A stretch of DNA of 31,378 nt from an uncultured beta proteobacterium (GTDB lineage Bacteria > Pseudomonadota > Gammaproteobacteria > Burkholderiales > SG8-39): positions 3,995-35,372 of the forward strand of contig CADEDU010000030.1 in NCBI GenBank assembly GCA_902826155.1, given 5' to 3'. A model generated the notes under the pieces. It did not search any database and was not told the origin of the DNA. It saw only the letters and a list, made by a program, of their open reading frames with translations. This document shows positions 23,544-30,979 of the stretch, piece after piece. Within the stretch, counting starts at the first letter, position 1, and every line of letters starts with the position of its first letter. A program made the translations under genes and the position numbers.

Positions 23544-24863
23544 TCAGATCGTCTGGTGGGTCGTGCCGACGTCAGCGCCCGCGGCGAGGAGTTCGCCCGC
23601 CACAGTCTTGAATGGTTGATCGACGGGCCGCACCAACGATGCTGCACGCACGCGATGCGACGCCGGATCGAGCGCAGGCGGAGCGACACCTTGTTCGAGC
23701 GCGCGTGCCGCACGCATCAGTCGATGGCGCGTCATGATGATGCCGTTGTCGCTCGACACCAGCGTCTCGAGCGACCGGTCGACGATCGGCCCGCAGCTCT
23801 CCTGCAGCGATGCGTCCTGCATCGCGATGCCCGGCACGCCGCTGTAGTGGCGCCCGCTGCCCTGTGCGGCGCGATCCATGAAGTAGTCATTGGCCTTGTT
23901 GCCGAGCGTGCGAAATGTGCCCGGGATCAGCGGCGCGTAGATGCCTTCGCCGCTTTGCATCGCCGCGTGCTCGTCGGTCGAGAGCGCACGCGTCGGATGA
24001 TGCGTCATGGTCCAGACGAAGCAGTTCTCGTCGTCGATCGGCACGAACGCGTGGCCGTGCAGCGCGTGATCGCCGTAGGGCGGAATCATCTGGAAGCAGG
24101 GCATCACCCATTGCGTCAGCCGCCAGTAGTAACCGTGCGCGGCAGGCGGACCGCCTTCACCTTGTTGACCGCCTGCAACGCGACGTCGCGCGCCGATGGT
24201 GATGCCGCCAGGGGATTCGACCGCCTCGATGCGCGGCTGGCGGTCGTTCTGATACTGCGCGCCCCTGGAGCCTTTGCGCATCGGCTCGTTGGCGAGCGCG
24301 CCGCTATGCAGGAACGAGACGTGTGCGCCGTCGAGCGCGCCTTCGAGCGCCTGCAGGTAGTTCGATTCCTGCCAGCGCTTGCTCACGTAACGGTGCGCGG
24401 CCGGCACATGCTGCCACTCGAAATCCGGCGCGCGCGGTTGCAGCTCGGTCGGGCCCATGTAGGTCCAGATCACGCCGCCCGATTCGATGCACGGATAGGC
24501 CTTCAGCTTCACGCGCTGTGCGAAGCCGCTTTCGACCGGCTCCGAGGGAACCTCGACGCACTGACCGCTCGCGTCGTACTTCCAGCCGTGATAAGGGCAG
24601 CGCAGGCCGCCTTCCTCGTTGCGGCCGAACCACAGTGACACGCGTCGATGCGCGCAGAACTCGTCGACCAGGCCGATGCGTCCGTCGCTGTCGCGAAACG
24701 CGATCAGCCGTTCGGACAGCACCGTTGCGCGTACCGGCGGGCAGTCCGGTGCGGGCAATTCCTCGCTCAGCAGGATCGGCAGCCAGTAGCGGCGGAACAG
24801 CCGACCCATCGGCGCCGCCGGCCCGGTGCGCGTGAGCAGCTCGTTCTGTTCGCGCGTGATCAC
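23544..24863 (-). CDS. Rieske oxygenase, phthalate 4,5-dioxygenase-like oxygenase component
   Basis: The protein has 439 residues and starts with GTG (ITREQNELLTRTGPAAPMG), a typical start for this branch. Rieske ligands are Cys70-x-His72 and Cys89-x2-His92 (CAHRR ... CPYHGW). The mononuclear iron site shows Asp178, His181 and His186 (EGALDGAHVSFLHS). This is the homomeric (alpha-only) class that includes phthalate dioxygenase and vanillate O-demethylase. It hydroxylates or demethylates aromatic acids using an external FMN/[2Fe-2S] reductase, which is not encoded here. The start lies 27 bp after the gamma-glutamyltransferase stop, so it is the last gene of a four-gene operon. The substrate is unknown. 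Confidence 0.93.
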   Translation of the reverse strand: MITREQNELLTRTGPAAPMGRLFRRYWLPILLSEELPAPDCPPVRATVLSERLIAFRDSDGRIGLVDEFCAHRRVSLWFGRNEEGGLRCPYHGWKYDASGQCVEVPSEPVESGFAQRVKLKAYPCIESGGVIWTYMGPTELQPRAPDFEWQHVPAAHRYVSKRWQESNYLQALEGALDGAHVSFLHSGALANEPMRKGSRGAQYQNDRQPRIEAVESPGGITIGARRRVAGGQQGEGGPPAAHGYYWRLTQWVMPCFQMIPPYGDHALHGHAFVPIDDENCFVWTMTHHPTRALSTDEHAAMQSGEGIYAPLIPGTFRTLGNKANDYFMDRAAQGSGRHYSGVPGIAMQDASLQESCGPIVDRSLETLVSSDNGIIMTRHRLMRAARALEQGVAPPALDPASHRVRAASLVRPVDQPFKTVAGELLAAGADVGTTHQTI

Positions 24864-24890
24864 GGCCCCGATCGCCGATCGCGAATCGCC

Positions 24891-26507
24891 TCAGAACCCC
24901 ACCGCGAGACTGTCGCGACGCGCATCCGACGCGGCGAGATAGCCGTCGTCGAGACGTCGGATGATCTGCGAGCAACCGTAGTCGAAGTAGCCCTCGGGCA
25001 TCGCCTTCAGTTCATGGCCGCGGCGTGCGAGTTCTTCGAGCGTGGCAGTGCCGAAACCCATTTCGCAGTTGATCTCCTTGCCGCCGACGAAGCGGAAGCG
25101 CGGGCCGTCGATCGCCGCCTGCGGGCTCTGACCGTAGTCGGCCATGCGCACCACCACCTGGGTGTGCCCTTGCGGTTGCATGTTGCCGCCCATCAACCCG
25201 AAGCTCATCAGCGGCTGGCCGTTACGGGTGATGAATCCGGGAATGATCGTCTGGTACGGGCGCTTGCCCGGCCCGACCAGATTCGGATGACCTGGGGTTA
25301 GCGTGAAGCCGTTGCCGCGGTTCTGCATGCTCACGCCGGTGCCCGGTACGACGCAGCCCGAACCGAAGCCCGAGAAGTTCGACTGGATCATCGACACCAT
25401 CATGCCGTCGGCATCGGCGGCGTTCAGATACACCGTTCCGCCGCTCCTCGGTGGCTTGCCGTGCGCGAACGCCTGCGCCTGTTTGCGATCGATCAACCTG
25501 GCGCGCGATTTCAGGTAGTCCGGATCGAGCAGATGCTGCGCGTCGAATTCCAGCGTCTTCGGTTCGCTCACGTAGCGATACGCATCGGCGAACGCCAGCT
25601 TGATCGCCTCGATCTGCAGATGGGCGCTGTCGGCAGAATCGACCGGATGGCTCGCCATGTCGAAATTCGACAGGATGCCCAGCGCGATCAGTGCGACGAT
25701 GCCCTGGCCGTTGGGCGGCAGCTCGTGCACGGTGAGGTCGCGATAGTTCATCGCGAGCGGTGCGGCCCATTCGTTGGTGTGCGCGGCCAGATCGGCCTCG
25801 GTCATCACGCCGCCATGTGCCTGCGAATGCGCGGCGATCTTCGCGGCAATGTCACCGCGGTAGAACGCTTCGCCTTTGGTCTCGGCGATGCGCCGCAAGG
25901 TCTTGCCGGCGTCGGGCATCTTGAACAGCTCGCCGGGCTGCGGTGCGCGGCCGTTGGGCATGAAGGTGTCGCTGAACCCGGGCTGCACCTTGAGTTCTTC
26001 GACCTGCGAGGCCCAGCGCGTGGCCACGAACGGCGAGACGATGTAGCCGCGCTCGGCGTAGTCGATTGCCGGCTCGAACAGTTTCTCGAACGGCAACCGG
26101 CCGAACTTCTGCGACACCTCGGCCCAGGTCGCCACGCAGCCGGGCACGGTCACACTGTTCCAGCCGCGCATCGGCATCGACTTCTGCCCGGCGAAGTACT
26201 CCGGCGTCCACTTCGCCGGTGCACGCCCCGAGCCGTTGTAGCCCTGCAGCTGCTTGCCGTCCCAGAAGATCAGGAACGCATCGCTGCCGATGCCGTTGGA
26301 GATCGGTTCGGTGACAGTGAGGCAGATCGCCGTGGCGAGCGCCGCGTCGATCGCGTTGCCGCCCTGCAGCAGCATGCGCAGGCCCGCCTGCGAGCCCACC
26401 ATCTGCGAGGTGGAGACGACGTTGCGCGCCACCGTCGGCCGGCGCACCGTGGGATAGGGGTTGGTCCAATCCAATTGCGCGAGAGTGCGTGCGTCGTTGC
26501 TGCCCAT
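24891..26507 (-). CDS. ggt: Gamma-glutamyltransferase-family protein (Ntn hydrolase), no signal peptide
   Basis: The protein has 538 residues and begins with a charged, non-hydrophobic sequence, so unlike E. coli Ggt it is probably cytoplasmic, similar to the YwrD-like branch. The conserved early block QGGNAIDAALATAICLTVTE and the glycine loop GFGSGCVVPGTG are clear. The autoprocessing nucleophile is probably Thr358 (PPRSGGTVYLN), where classical enzymes have T-T-H. Ntn processing would cleave before Thr358 into a large and a small chain. Members transfer or hydrolyse gamma-glutamyl groups, though some relatives act on other amides. It sits between metY and the Rieske gene, 44 and 27 bp away. 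Family is sure; activity on glutathione is not. Confidence 0.92.
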   Translation of the reverse strand: MGSNDARTLAQLDWTNPYPTVRRPTVARNVVSTSQMVGSQAGLRMLLQGGNAIDAALATAICLTVTEPISNGIGSDAFLIFWDGKQLQGYNGSGRAPAKWTPEYFAGQKSMPMRGWNSVTVPGCVATWAEVSQKFGRLPFEKLFEPAIDYAERGYIVSPFVATRWASQVEELKVQPGFSDTFMPNGRAPQPGELFKMPDAGKTLRRIAETKGEAFYRGDIAAKIAAHSQAHGGVMTEADLAAHTNEWAAPLAMNYRDLTVHELPPNGQGIVALIALGILSNFDMASHPVDSADSAHLQIEAIKLAFADAYRYVSEPKTLEFDAQHLLDPDYLKSRARLIDRKQAQAFAHGKPPRSGGTVYLNAADADGMMVSMIQSNFSGFGSGCVVPGTGVSMQNRGNGFTLTPGHPNLVGPGKRPYQTIIPGFITRNGQPLMSFGLMGGNMQPQGHTQVVVRMADYGQSPQAAIDGPRFRFVGGKEINCEMGFGTATLEELARRGHELKAMPEGYFDYGCSQIIRRLDDGYLAASDARRDSLAVGF

Positions 26508-26520
26508 GGTCGTCGTGTCC

Positions 26521-26550
26521 GTGAAGGTGCGGTGAAGGGTGAAGGAAAAG
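26521..26550. repeat. Short GTGAAGG-type repeats between ggt and metY
   Basis: The spacer reads gtgaaggtgc ggtgaagggt gaaggaaaag, with three GTGAAGG units. A similar cluster lies on the other side of metY at 27858-27877. Confidence 0.65.
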
Positions 26551-26551
26551 G

Positions 26552-27841
26552 TTAGATGCGTGCCGCCGCATCGAGCGCCTGGTTGATGTCCCAGATGATG
26601 TCGTCGATCGATTCGATCCCGACCGACATGCGGACCATGTCGGGATTGACGCCGGCCTTGATCTGCTCTTCCTCCGACATCTGCCGATGCGTGGTCGAGG
26701 CGGGATGAATCACCAGCGTCTTGGCATCACCGATGTTGGCCAGATGGCTCATGAACTGCGACGCCTCGATGAACCGTTCGCCGCCCTTGGCGCCACCTTT
26801 GACGCCGAACGCGAGCAGCGAACTGGCGCCCTTGCTGAGGTACTTCTTCGCCAACGCATGGTACTGGTCGGAGGGCAGCCCCGGATAGCACACGTAGGTC
26901 ACCATCGGATGCTTGGACAGGTACTGCGCCACGGCCATCGCGTTTTCGCAGTGCCGGTCCATGCGCACGTGAAGCGTCTCCAGGCCCTGCAGGATCATCC
27001 ACGCGTTGAACGGCGCGATCGACGGCCCGAACGTGCGCAACGCCTCCATGCGCGCACGCATGGTGAATCCGAAGTCGCCGAATGTCTCGTAGAAGCGCAC
27101 GCCGTGATAGCCGCGCGAGGGCTCGGTCATGCCGGGGAATTTGCCGTTGTCCCACGGAAACTTGCCCGACTCGACGATCGCGCCGGCCATCGTGGTGCCA
27201 TGTCCGCCCATGTACTTGGTCGCCGAGTGCACGACGATGTCGGCGCCCCATTCGAACGGCCGGCACAGGTACGGCGAGGGCACCGTGTTGTCCACCATCA
27301 GCGGAATGCCGTGCTCGTGCGCGATATCGGCGACGGCCTCGATGTCGAGCACGTTGATGCGCGGATTGCCCAGCGTCTCGGCGTACACGACGCGCGTCTT
27401 GTCGGTGATCGCGCGCCGGAAGTTCTGCGGATCATCGGGATGGACGAACGTGGTGTCGATGCCGAGCTTGCGCAGATTGACGTCGAGCAACGTGTGCGTG
27501 CCGCCGTACAGCGTGCTGGCCGCCACGACGTGATCGCCTTGCTGCAGCAGCGTGAGCAGCGCCGTCATCTCTGCTGCCTGCCCGGTGGCCGTGGCGACTG
27601 CCGCTCGACCGCCTTCGAGCGCGGCGATGCGCTCCTCGAGCACGGCCGTGGTCGGGTTCGACAGACGCGTGTAGACGTTGCCGAACGTCTGCAGGTTGAA
27701 CAGGCTCGCGGCGTGCTCGGCCGAATCGAACACGAACGAGGTGGTCTGATACAGCGGCACGGCGCGCGCGCCGGTGGCCGGGTCGGGGATCTGCCCGGCG
27801 TGCAGGCACAGCGTTTCGATTCCGTAGGGACGATCGGGCAT
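26552..27841 (-). CDS. metY: O-acetylhomoserine sulfhydrylase (Cys/Met metabolism PLP enzyme)
   Basis: The protein has 429 residues, the MetY length. PLP Lys209 lies in VVHSATKYMGGHG, and Asp184 (MVDNTVPSPY) contacts the pyridine nitrogen. The starts ETLCLHAGQIPDPATGARAV and YQTTSFVF, and the insert SGKFPWDNGKFPGMTEPSRG, are typical of O-acetylhomoserine aminocarboxypropyltransferase rather than of cystathionine enzymes. It makes homocysteine from O-acetylhomoserine and sulfide in the cytoplasm. The CoA-binding gene lies 51 bp upstream, a pairing I recall from many proteobacteria. No SAM riboswitch or Shine-Dalgarno sequence is seen before the ATG. GTGAAGG repeats lie in both flanking spacers. 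Confidence 0.95.
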   Translation of the reverse strand: MPDRPYGIETLCLHAGQIPDPATGARAVPLYQTTSFVFDSAEHAASLFNLQTFGNVYTRLSNPTTAVLEERIAALEGGRAAVATATGQAAEMTALLTLLQQGDHVVAASTLYGGTHTLLDVNLRKLGIDTTFVHPDDPQNFRRAITDKTRVVYAETLGNPRINVLDIEAVADIAHEHGIPLMVDNTVPSPYLCRPFEWGADIVVHSATKYMGGHGTTMAGAIVESGKFPWDNGKFPGMTEPSRGYHGVRFYETFGDFGFTMRARMEALRTFGPSIAPFNAWMILQGLETLHVRMDRHCENAMAVAQYLSKHPMVTYVCYPGLPSDQYHALAKKYLSKGASSLLAFGVKGGAKGGERFIEASQFMSHLANIGDAKTLVIHPASTTHRQMSEEEQIKAGVNPDMVRMSVGIESIDDIIWDINQALDAAARI

Positions 27842-27857
27842 CGGCGAGGGGTGAGCG

Positions 27858-27877
27858 ATGAAGGGTGAAGGGTGAAG
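27858..27877. repeat. Tandem GGGTGAA heptamers between metY and the CoA-binding gene
   Basis: The sequence tgaagggtgaagggtgaagg contains two full GGGTGAA units and a partial unit on each side. It lies about 17 bases upstream of the metY ATG on the minus strand, where it reads as TTCACCC repeats. It resembles the cluster at 26521-26550. Confidence 0.7.
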
Positions 27878-27892
27878 GCGGGGCGCGCGGCG

Positions 27893-28369
27893 CTAGTACG
27901 CCAGCCAGCGTGGACGCTTGGCCGAGATCACTTTGGTGTTGACGCCCACCCAGTTGAGGCCGCCGAACAGCCGGCCGTGCTCGATCTTGGCGCAGCGGTC
28001 GACCACGGCATCGAGCCCGGCGGCTTCTGCTGCGCGCGCCGCATCGAGATTTTTCACGCCGAGCTGCTGCCACAGCACCCGCGCACCGATGGCGATGGCC
28101 TCGGCGCACAGCGCGGGAATTTCTTCGGCGCGGCGGAAGCAATCGACGATGTCGACCTTCTCGGGGACGTCCTTGAGCGACTTGTACGATTTCTCGCCGA
28201 GGATCTCGTCGTACTGCGGATTGACCGGAATGATGCGGTAGCCATGCTCCTGCAAGTACTTGGCGGCGAAATAGCTCGGCCGGTACCAATTGGCCGACAA
28301 CCCCACGACGGCAATGACGTGGTTTTCCTTCAGGATGCGGCGCAGGCCGGCAATGTCATCGATCGGCAT
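27893..28369 (-). CDS. CoA-binding domain protein, YccU-like
   Basis: The protein has 158 residues from ATG 28369; the frame runs on upstream, but as Pro/Ser-rich non-conserved sequence. A single Rossmann domain fills the chain: VIAVVGLSANWYRPSYFAA (18-36) is the nucleotide loop, followed by IIPVNP (46-51), VDIVDCFRRAEEIP and the strand end RVLWQQLGV. This is the CoA_binding_2 type found in E. coli YccU. Binding of CoA or acyl-CoA is known for the domain; the cellular job is not. The position 51 bp before metY suggests a link to sulfur or methionine metabolism. It is the first gene of a four-gene operon. Confidence 0.9.
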   Translation of the reverse strand: MPIDDIAGLRRILKENHVIAVVGLSANWYRPSYFAAKYLQEHGYRIIPVNPQYDEILGEKSYKSLKDVPEKVDIVDCFRRAEEIPALCAEAIAIGARVLWQQLGVKNLDAARAAEAAGLDAVVDRCAKIEHGRLFGGLNWVGVNTKVISAKRPRWLAY

Positions 28370-28398
28370 GGATGGCGTTCTGGATGCGGCGGCAGGGG

Positions 28399-28422
28399 CG
28401 AGGACAGATACGAGGACAGGTA
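28399..28422. repeat. Two tandem 12-bp units upstream of the CoA-binding gene
   Basis: CGAGGACAGATA (28399-28410) is followed by CGAGGACAGGTA (28411-28422), one mismatch. A partial third copy, CGAGGACAACAA, occurs at 28466-28477. They lie in the 215-bp divergent spacer (28370-28584) between the CoA-binding gene and the cupin gene. A small AT patch at 28519-28526 (TATTGT on plus, TACAAT on minus) may be a shared -10 region. Confidence 0.55.
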
Positions 28423-28584
28423 CGGGGGGCGGATGCTGCAACAGGTGCGGGCACGACGGATGCGGCGAGGACAACAAGGTGGTTGCAGCATCGCGAGCGC
28501 GGAACTTCGTAGCGCCGGCTATTGTAATCGTGCGTTCGTTCGCCCCAGAATCGACGCCCCATCATCGTACCGGGATCGCATCGC

Positions 28585-29253
28585 ATGGACGGCTTGATTC
28601 TGCGCTTGACGCGCGAGGAGTTCGACGCGGGGCAGGGGCGCGACATTCAGCCCGACACCAATCGCGTGCTCTACGTCGAGCGCGGCGCGGTGTCGGTCCG
28701 CTGTGCCCGGCAGGTTGCGACGCTGGCGGCGAACAGCGCGTGGCACGGCAATGCGGGTTGCCGCGTGCAGGCGGGATCGGTCGGGGCGGTGCTGCTGCAC
28801 TGGGAACTGCTCACCCGGCAGACGGCGGCGGCGATTCTCGATTCGACGATCCAGCGCACCGCGCCCAAGCCAACGCTCGAGTGCGAGATCCAGCTCGAGC
28901 CCGCGCCAGCGTATCTCATGCGCTGCGATCGGGTCGATTTCCCGCTCGGCGGCATCGCGTACACGCATACCCATCGCGGGCCGGGCATTCGCTGCCTGCT
29001 GCGCGGTGCGATCACGGTGGCGGTCAAAGGCGGCAAACATGTGGTGCAGCCGGGCGAAGCATGGTTCGAGGCGGGGCCCGATCCGGTGCTGGCCACTGCT
29101 TCCGATGCCGATCTCACCTCGTTCGCGCGCGTCATGGTGCTGCCGCTGGAACTGCGCGGCAAGAGTTCGATCCGCTACGTGCTGCCCGAAGATGAGGACA
29201 AGCCCAAGCGGCAGAGTTACCAGCTGTTCATCGACGATCCCATCACTTTCTGA
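28585..29253 (+). CDS. Cupin-fold protein, probable bicupin
   Basis: The protein has 222 residues. The C-terminal half has a cupin core: GIAYTHTHRGPGIRCLLRG (123-141), VAVKGGKHVVQPGEAWFEAG (145-164). His128 and His130 sit where the metal-binding HxH is expected. The motif 1 Glu and the motif 2 His of a full cupin site are not seen, so the metal site is incomplete or different. The N-terminal half (VLYVERGAVSV, then LAANSAWHGNAG) looks like a second, diverged barrel. No signal peptide is present. The gene ends 4 bp before the ThDP enzyme gene, so both are made from one message and are likely linked in function. The reaction is unknown. Confidence 0.8.
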   Translation: MDGLILRLTREEFDAGQGRDIQPDTNRVLYVERGAVSVRCARQVATLAANSAWHGNAGCRVQAGSVGAVLLHWELLTRQTAAAILDSTIQRTAPKPTLECEIQLEPAPAYLMRCDRVDFPLGGIAYTHTHRGPGIRCLLRGAITVAVKGGKHVVQPGEAWFEAGPDPVLATASDADLTSFARVMVLPLELRGKSSIRYVLPEDEDKPKRQSYQLFIDDPITF

Positions 29254-29257
29254 TGCC

Positions 29258-30952
29258 ATGAAAAACGAACTGAAGCTTCGCACCGGCGGCCAGATCCTGG
29301 TCGATCAACTACGCATCCACGGCGTGAGCGCGGCGTTCTGCGTGCCGGGCGAGAGCTATCTCGCCGTGCTCGATGCGTTGTACGACGCGCGCGATGCGAT
29401 CCGGCTGATCGTCGCGCGGCAGGACGGTGGCGCCGCCTTCATGGCCGAGGCGTACGGCAAGGCGAGCGGCAAACCCGGCATCTGCTTCGTCACGCGCGGG
29501 CCGGGGGCCACCAACGCCTCGATCGGCATGCACACCGCGTTCCAGGACTCCACGCCGATGATCCTGTTCGTCGGCCAGGTGGCGAGCGATCAGGCCGATC
29601 GCGAGGCGTTCCAGGAGATCGACTACCGCCGCATGTTCGGTCAGATGGCCAAATGGGTGGGGCAGATCGAGCGCGCCGATCGCATCCCCGAATACGTGAG
29701 TCATGCGTTCCACACCGCGACCTCGGGCCGTCCCGGTCCGGTGGTGCTCGCATTGCCCGAAGACATGCTGACGCAGACCGTGCATGCGGCCGATGCGCGT
29801 CCGTATCAGGCGGTGCAGGCGAGTCCGTCACCGGCCGACATGGAGCGGCTGCGCACCATCTTGCAATCCGCCGAGCGTCCGATCGCGCTGCTCGGGGGCA
29901 CGGTGTGGGGCGAGCAGCCTTGCGCCGACTTCCGTACGTTCGCGCGCGCGGCAGGCTTGCCCGTGGCCAACGCTTTTCGCTTCCAGGATCTCTACGACAA
30001 TCGCTGCGACCACTATATCGGCGACGTCGGCATCGGGCTGAATCCGAAGCTGGCCGAGCGGGTGCGCGATGCCGACGTGCTGCTCGTCGTCGGCGCGCGG
30101 CTGGGCGAGATCACCACGGCCGGCTATTCGCTGTTGCAGGTGCCGGTGCCGGCGCAGCGGCTGATCCACGTGCACGCAGGCGCCGAGGAACTGGGTCGCG
30201 TGTATCAAGGCGAGTTGCTGATCAACGCCGGCATGCGCGAGTTCACGCGTGCAGTGCGCGATCTGCGCATCGACGGCACCAAGTGGCGAGCCTGGCGCGA
30301 AGCGGCGCATGCCGACTACGTGGGGTGGCAGCAGCCACGCGCAGTGCCGGGCAAAGTGCAGATGCCCGAGCTGGTGCTGAAGCTGCGCGAGCTGTTGCCG
30401 GCCGATTCGATCATCACCACCGGCGCGGGCAATTTCACCGGCTGGATCCAGCGCTGGTTCCCGTTCCCGCAGTGGCGCACGCAGGTCGCACCCACCAATG
30501 GCGCCATGGGTTATGGCGTGCCCGCGGCGATCGGCGCGCAGGTGGCCTATCCGGACCGCGCGGTGGTCGCCGTGAGCGGTGATGGCGATTACATGATGAC
30601 CGGGCAGGAGCTGGCCACGGCGGTGCAGTACAAACTGCCGGTGATCTTCGTGGTGGTCAATAACGGCATGTACGGCACGATTCGCATGCATCAGGAGCGC
30701 GAGTATCCGCGCCGCGTGTACGCCACCGCGCTGACCAATCCGGACTTCGCTGCGCTCGCCCGTGCGTACGGCGCGCATGGCGAACTGGTCGAAGAGACGA
30801 GTCAGTTCGCCGCGGCGTTCGAGCGTGCACGCGCCGCCGGCGGCCCGGCACTGATCGAACTGCGTGTCGATCCGCAGGCGATCACCACGCAGACCACACT
30901 CGACGCCATCCGCGCGCAGGCGATCGAGCGGCAGGGCGCGGCGCCGCAGTAA
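29258..30952 (+). CDS. Thiamine-diphosphate-dependent enzyme, acetolactate-synthase-like
   Basis: The protein has 564 residues in three domains. The N-terminal Pyr domain runs to about 175 (FCVPGESYLAVLDAL; VTRGPGATNASIGMHTAFQD), a central Rossmann domain covers about 190-340, and the C-terminal PP domain holds GDGDYMMTGQE (441-451) and NN (468-469), the Mg-ThDP motif. These enzymes make or break bonds next to a carbonyl (acetolactate synthase, carboligases, decarboxylases). The position of the cofactor-activating Glu is taken by Asp56 (RQDGGAA). It lies 4 bp after the cupin gene. No Shine-Dalgarno sequence is visible, which fits coupling. True acetolactate synthase with a regulatory subunit is unlikely because no ilvH is nearby. 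The substrate is unknown. Confidence 0.92.
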   Translation: MKNELKLRTGGQILVDQLRIHGVSAAFCVPGESYLAVLDALYDARDAIRLIVARQDGGAAFMAEAYGKASGKPGICFVTRGPGATNASIGMHTAFQDSTPMILFVGQVASDQADREAFQEIDYRRMFGQMAKWVGQIERADRIPEYVSHAFHTATSGRPGPVVLALPEDMLTQTVHAADARPYQAVQASPSPADMERLRTILQSAERPIALLGGTVWGEQPCADFRTFARAAGLPVANAFRFQDLYDNRCDHYIGDVGIGLNPKLAERVRDADVLLVVGARLGEITTAGYSLLQVPVPAQRLIHVHAGAEELGRVYQGELLINAGMREFTRAVRDLRIDGTKWRAWREAAHADYVGWQQPRAVPGKVQMPELVLKLRELLPADSIITTGAGNFTGWIQRWFPFPQWRTQVAPTNGAMGYGVPAAIGAQVAYPDRAVVAVSGDGDYMMTGQELATAVQYKLPVIFVVVNNGMYGTIRMHQEREYPRRVYATALTNPDFAALARAYGAHGELVEETSQFAAAFERARAAGGPALIELRVDPQAITTQTTLDAIRAQAIERQGAAPQ

Positions 30953-30979
30953 CGGGCGGCACCGGCGCCAAAACTCCTA

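Noticed and set aside
23477..23713. Minus-strand frame running past the Rieske stop and ending in YLRADGPLPTPGRVK, possibly a frameshifted C-terminus
   Set aside because: The Rieske protein already has a normal length and C-terminus at 23544. Most of the alternate frame is an Arg/Ser-rich shadow of the same gene.
26687..27868. Long plus-strand open frame (393 codons) opposite metY
   Set aside because: Antisense shadow of a complete MetY; Arg/His-rich and without motifs.
27842..27892. Possible SAM or other riboswitch before metY
   Set aside because: The spacer is only 51 bp, mostly repeats, with no room for a known riboswitch fold.
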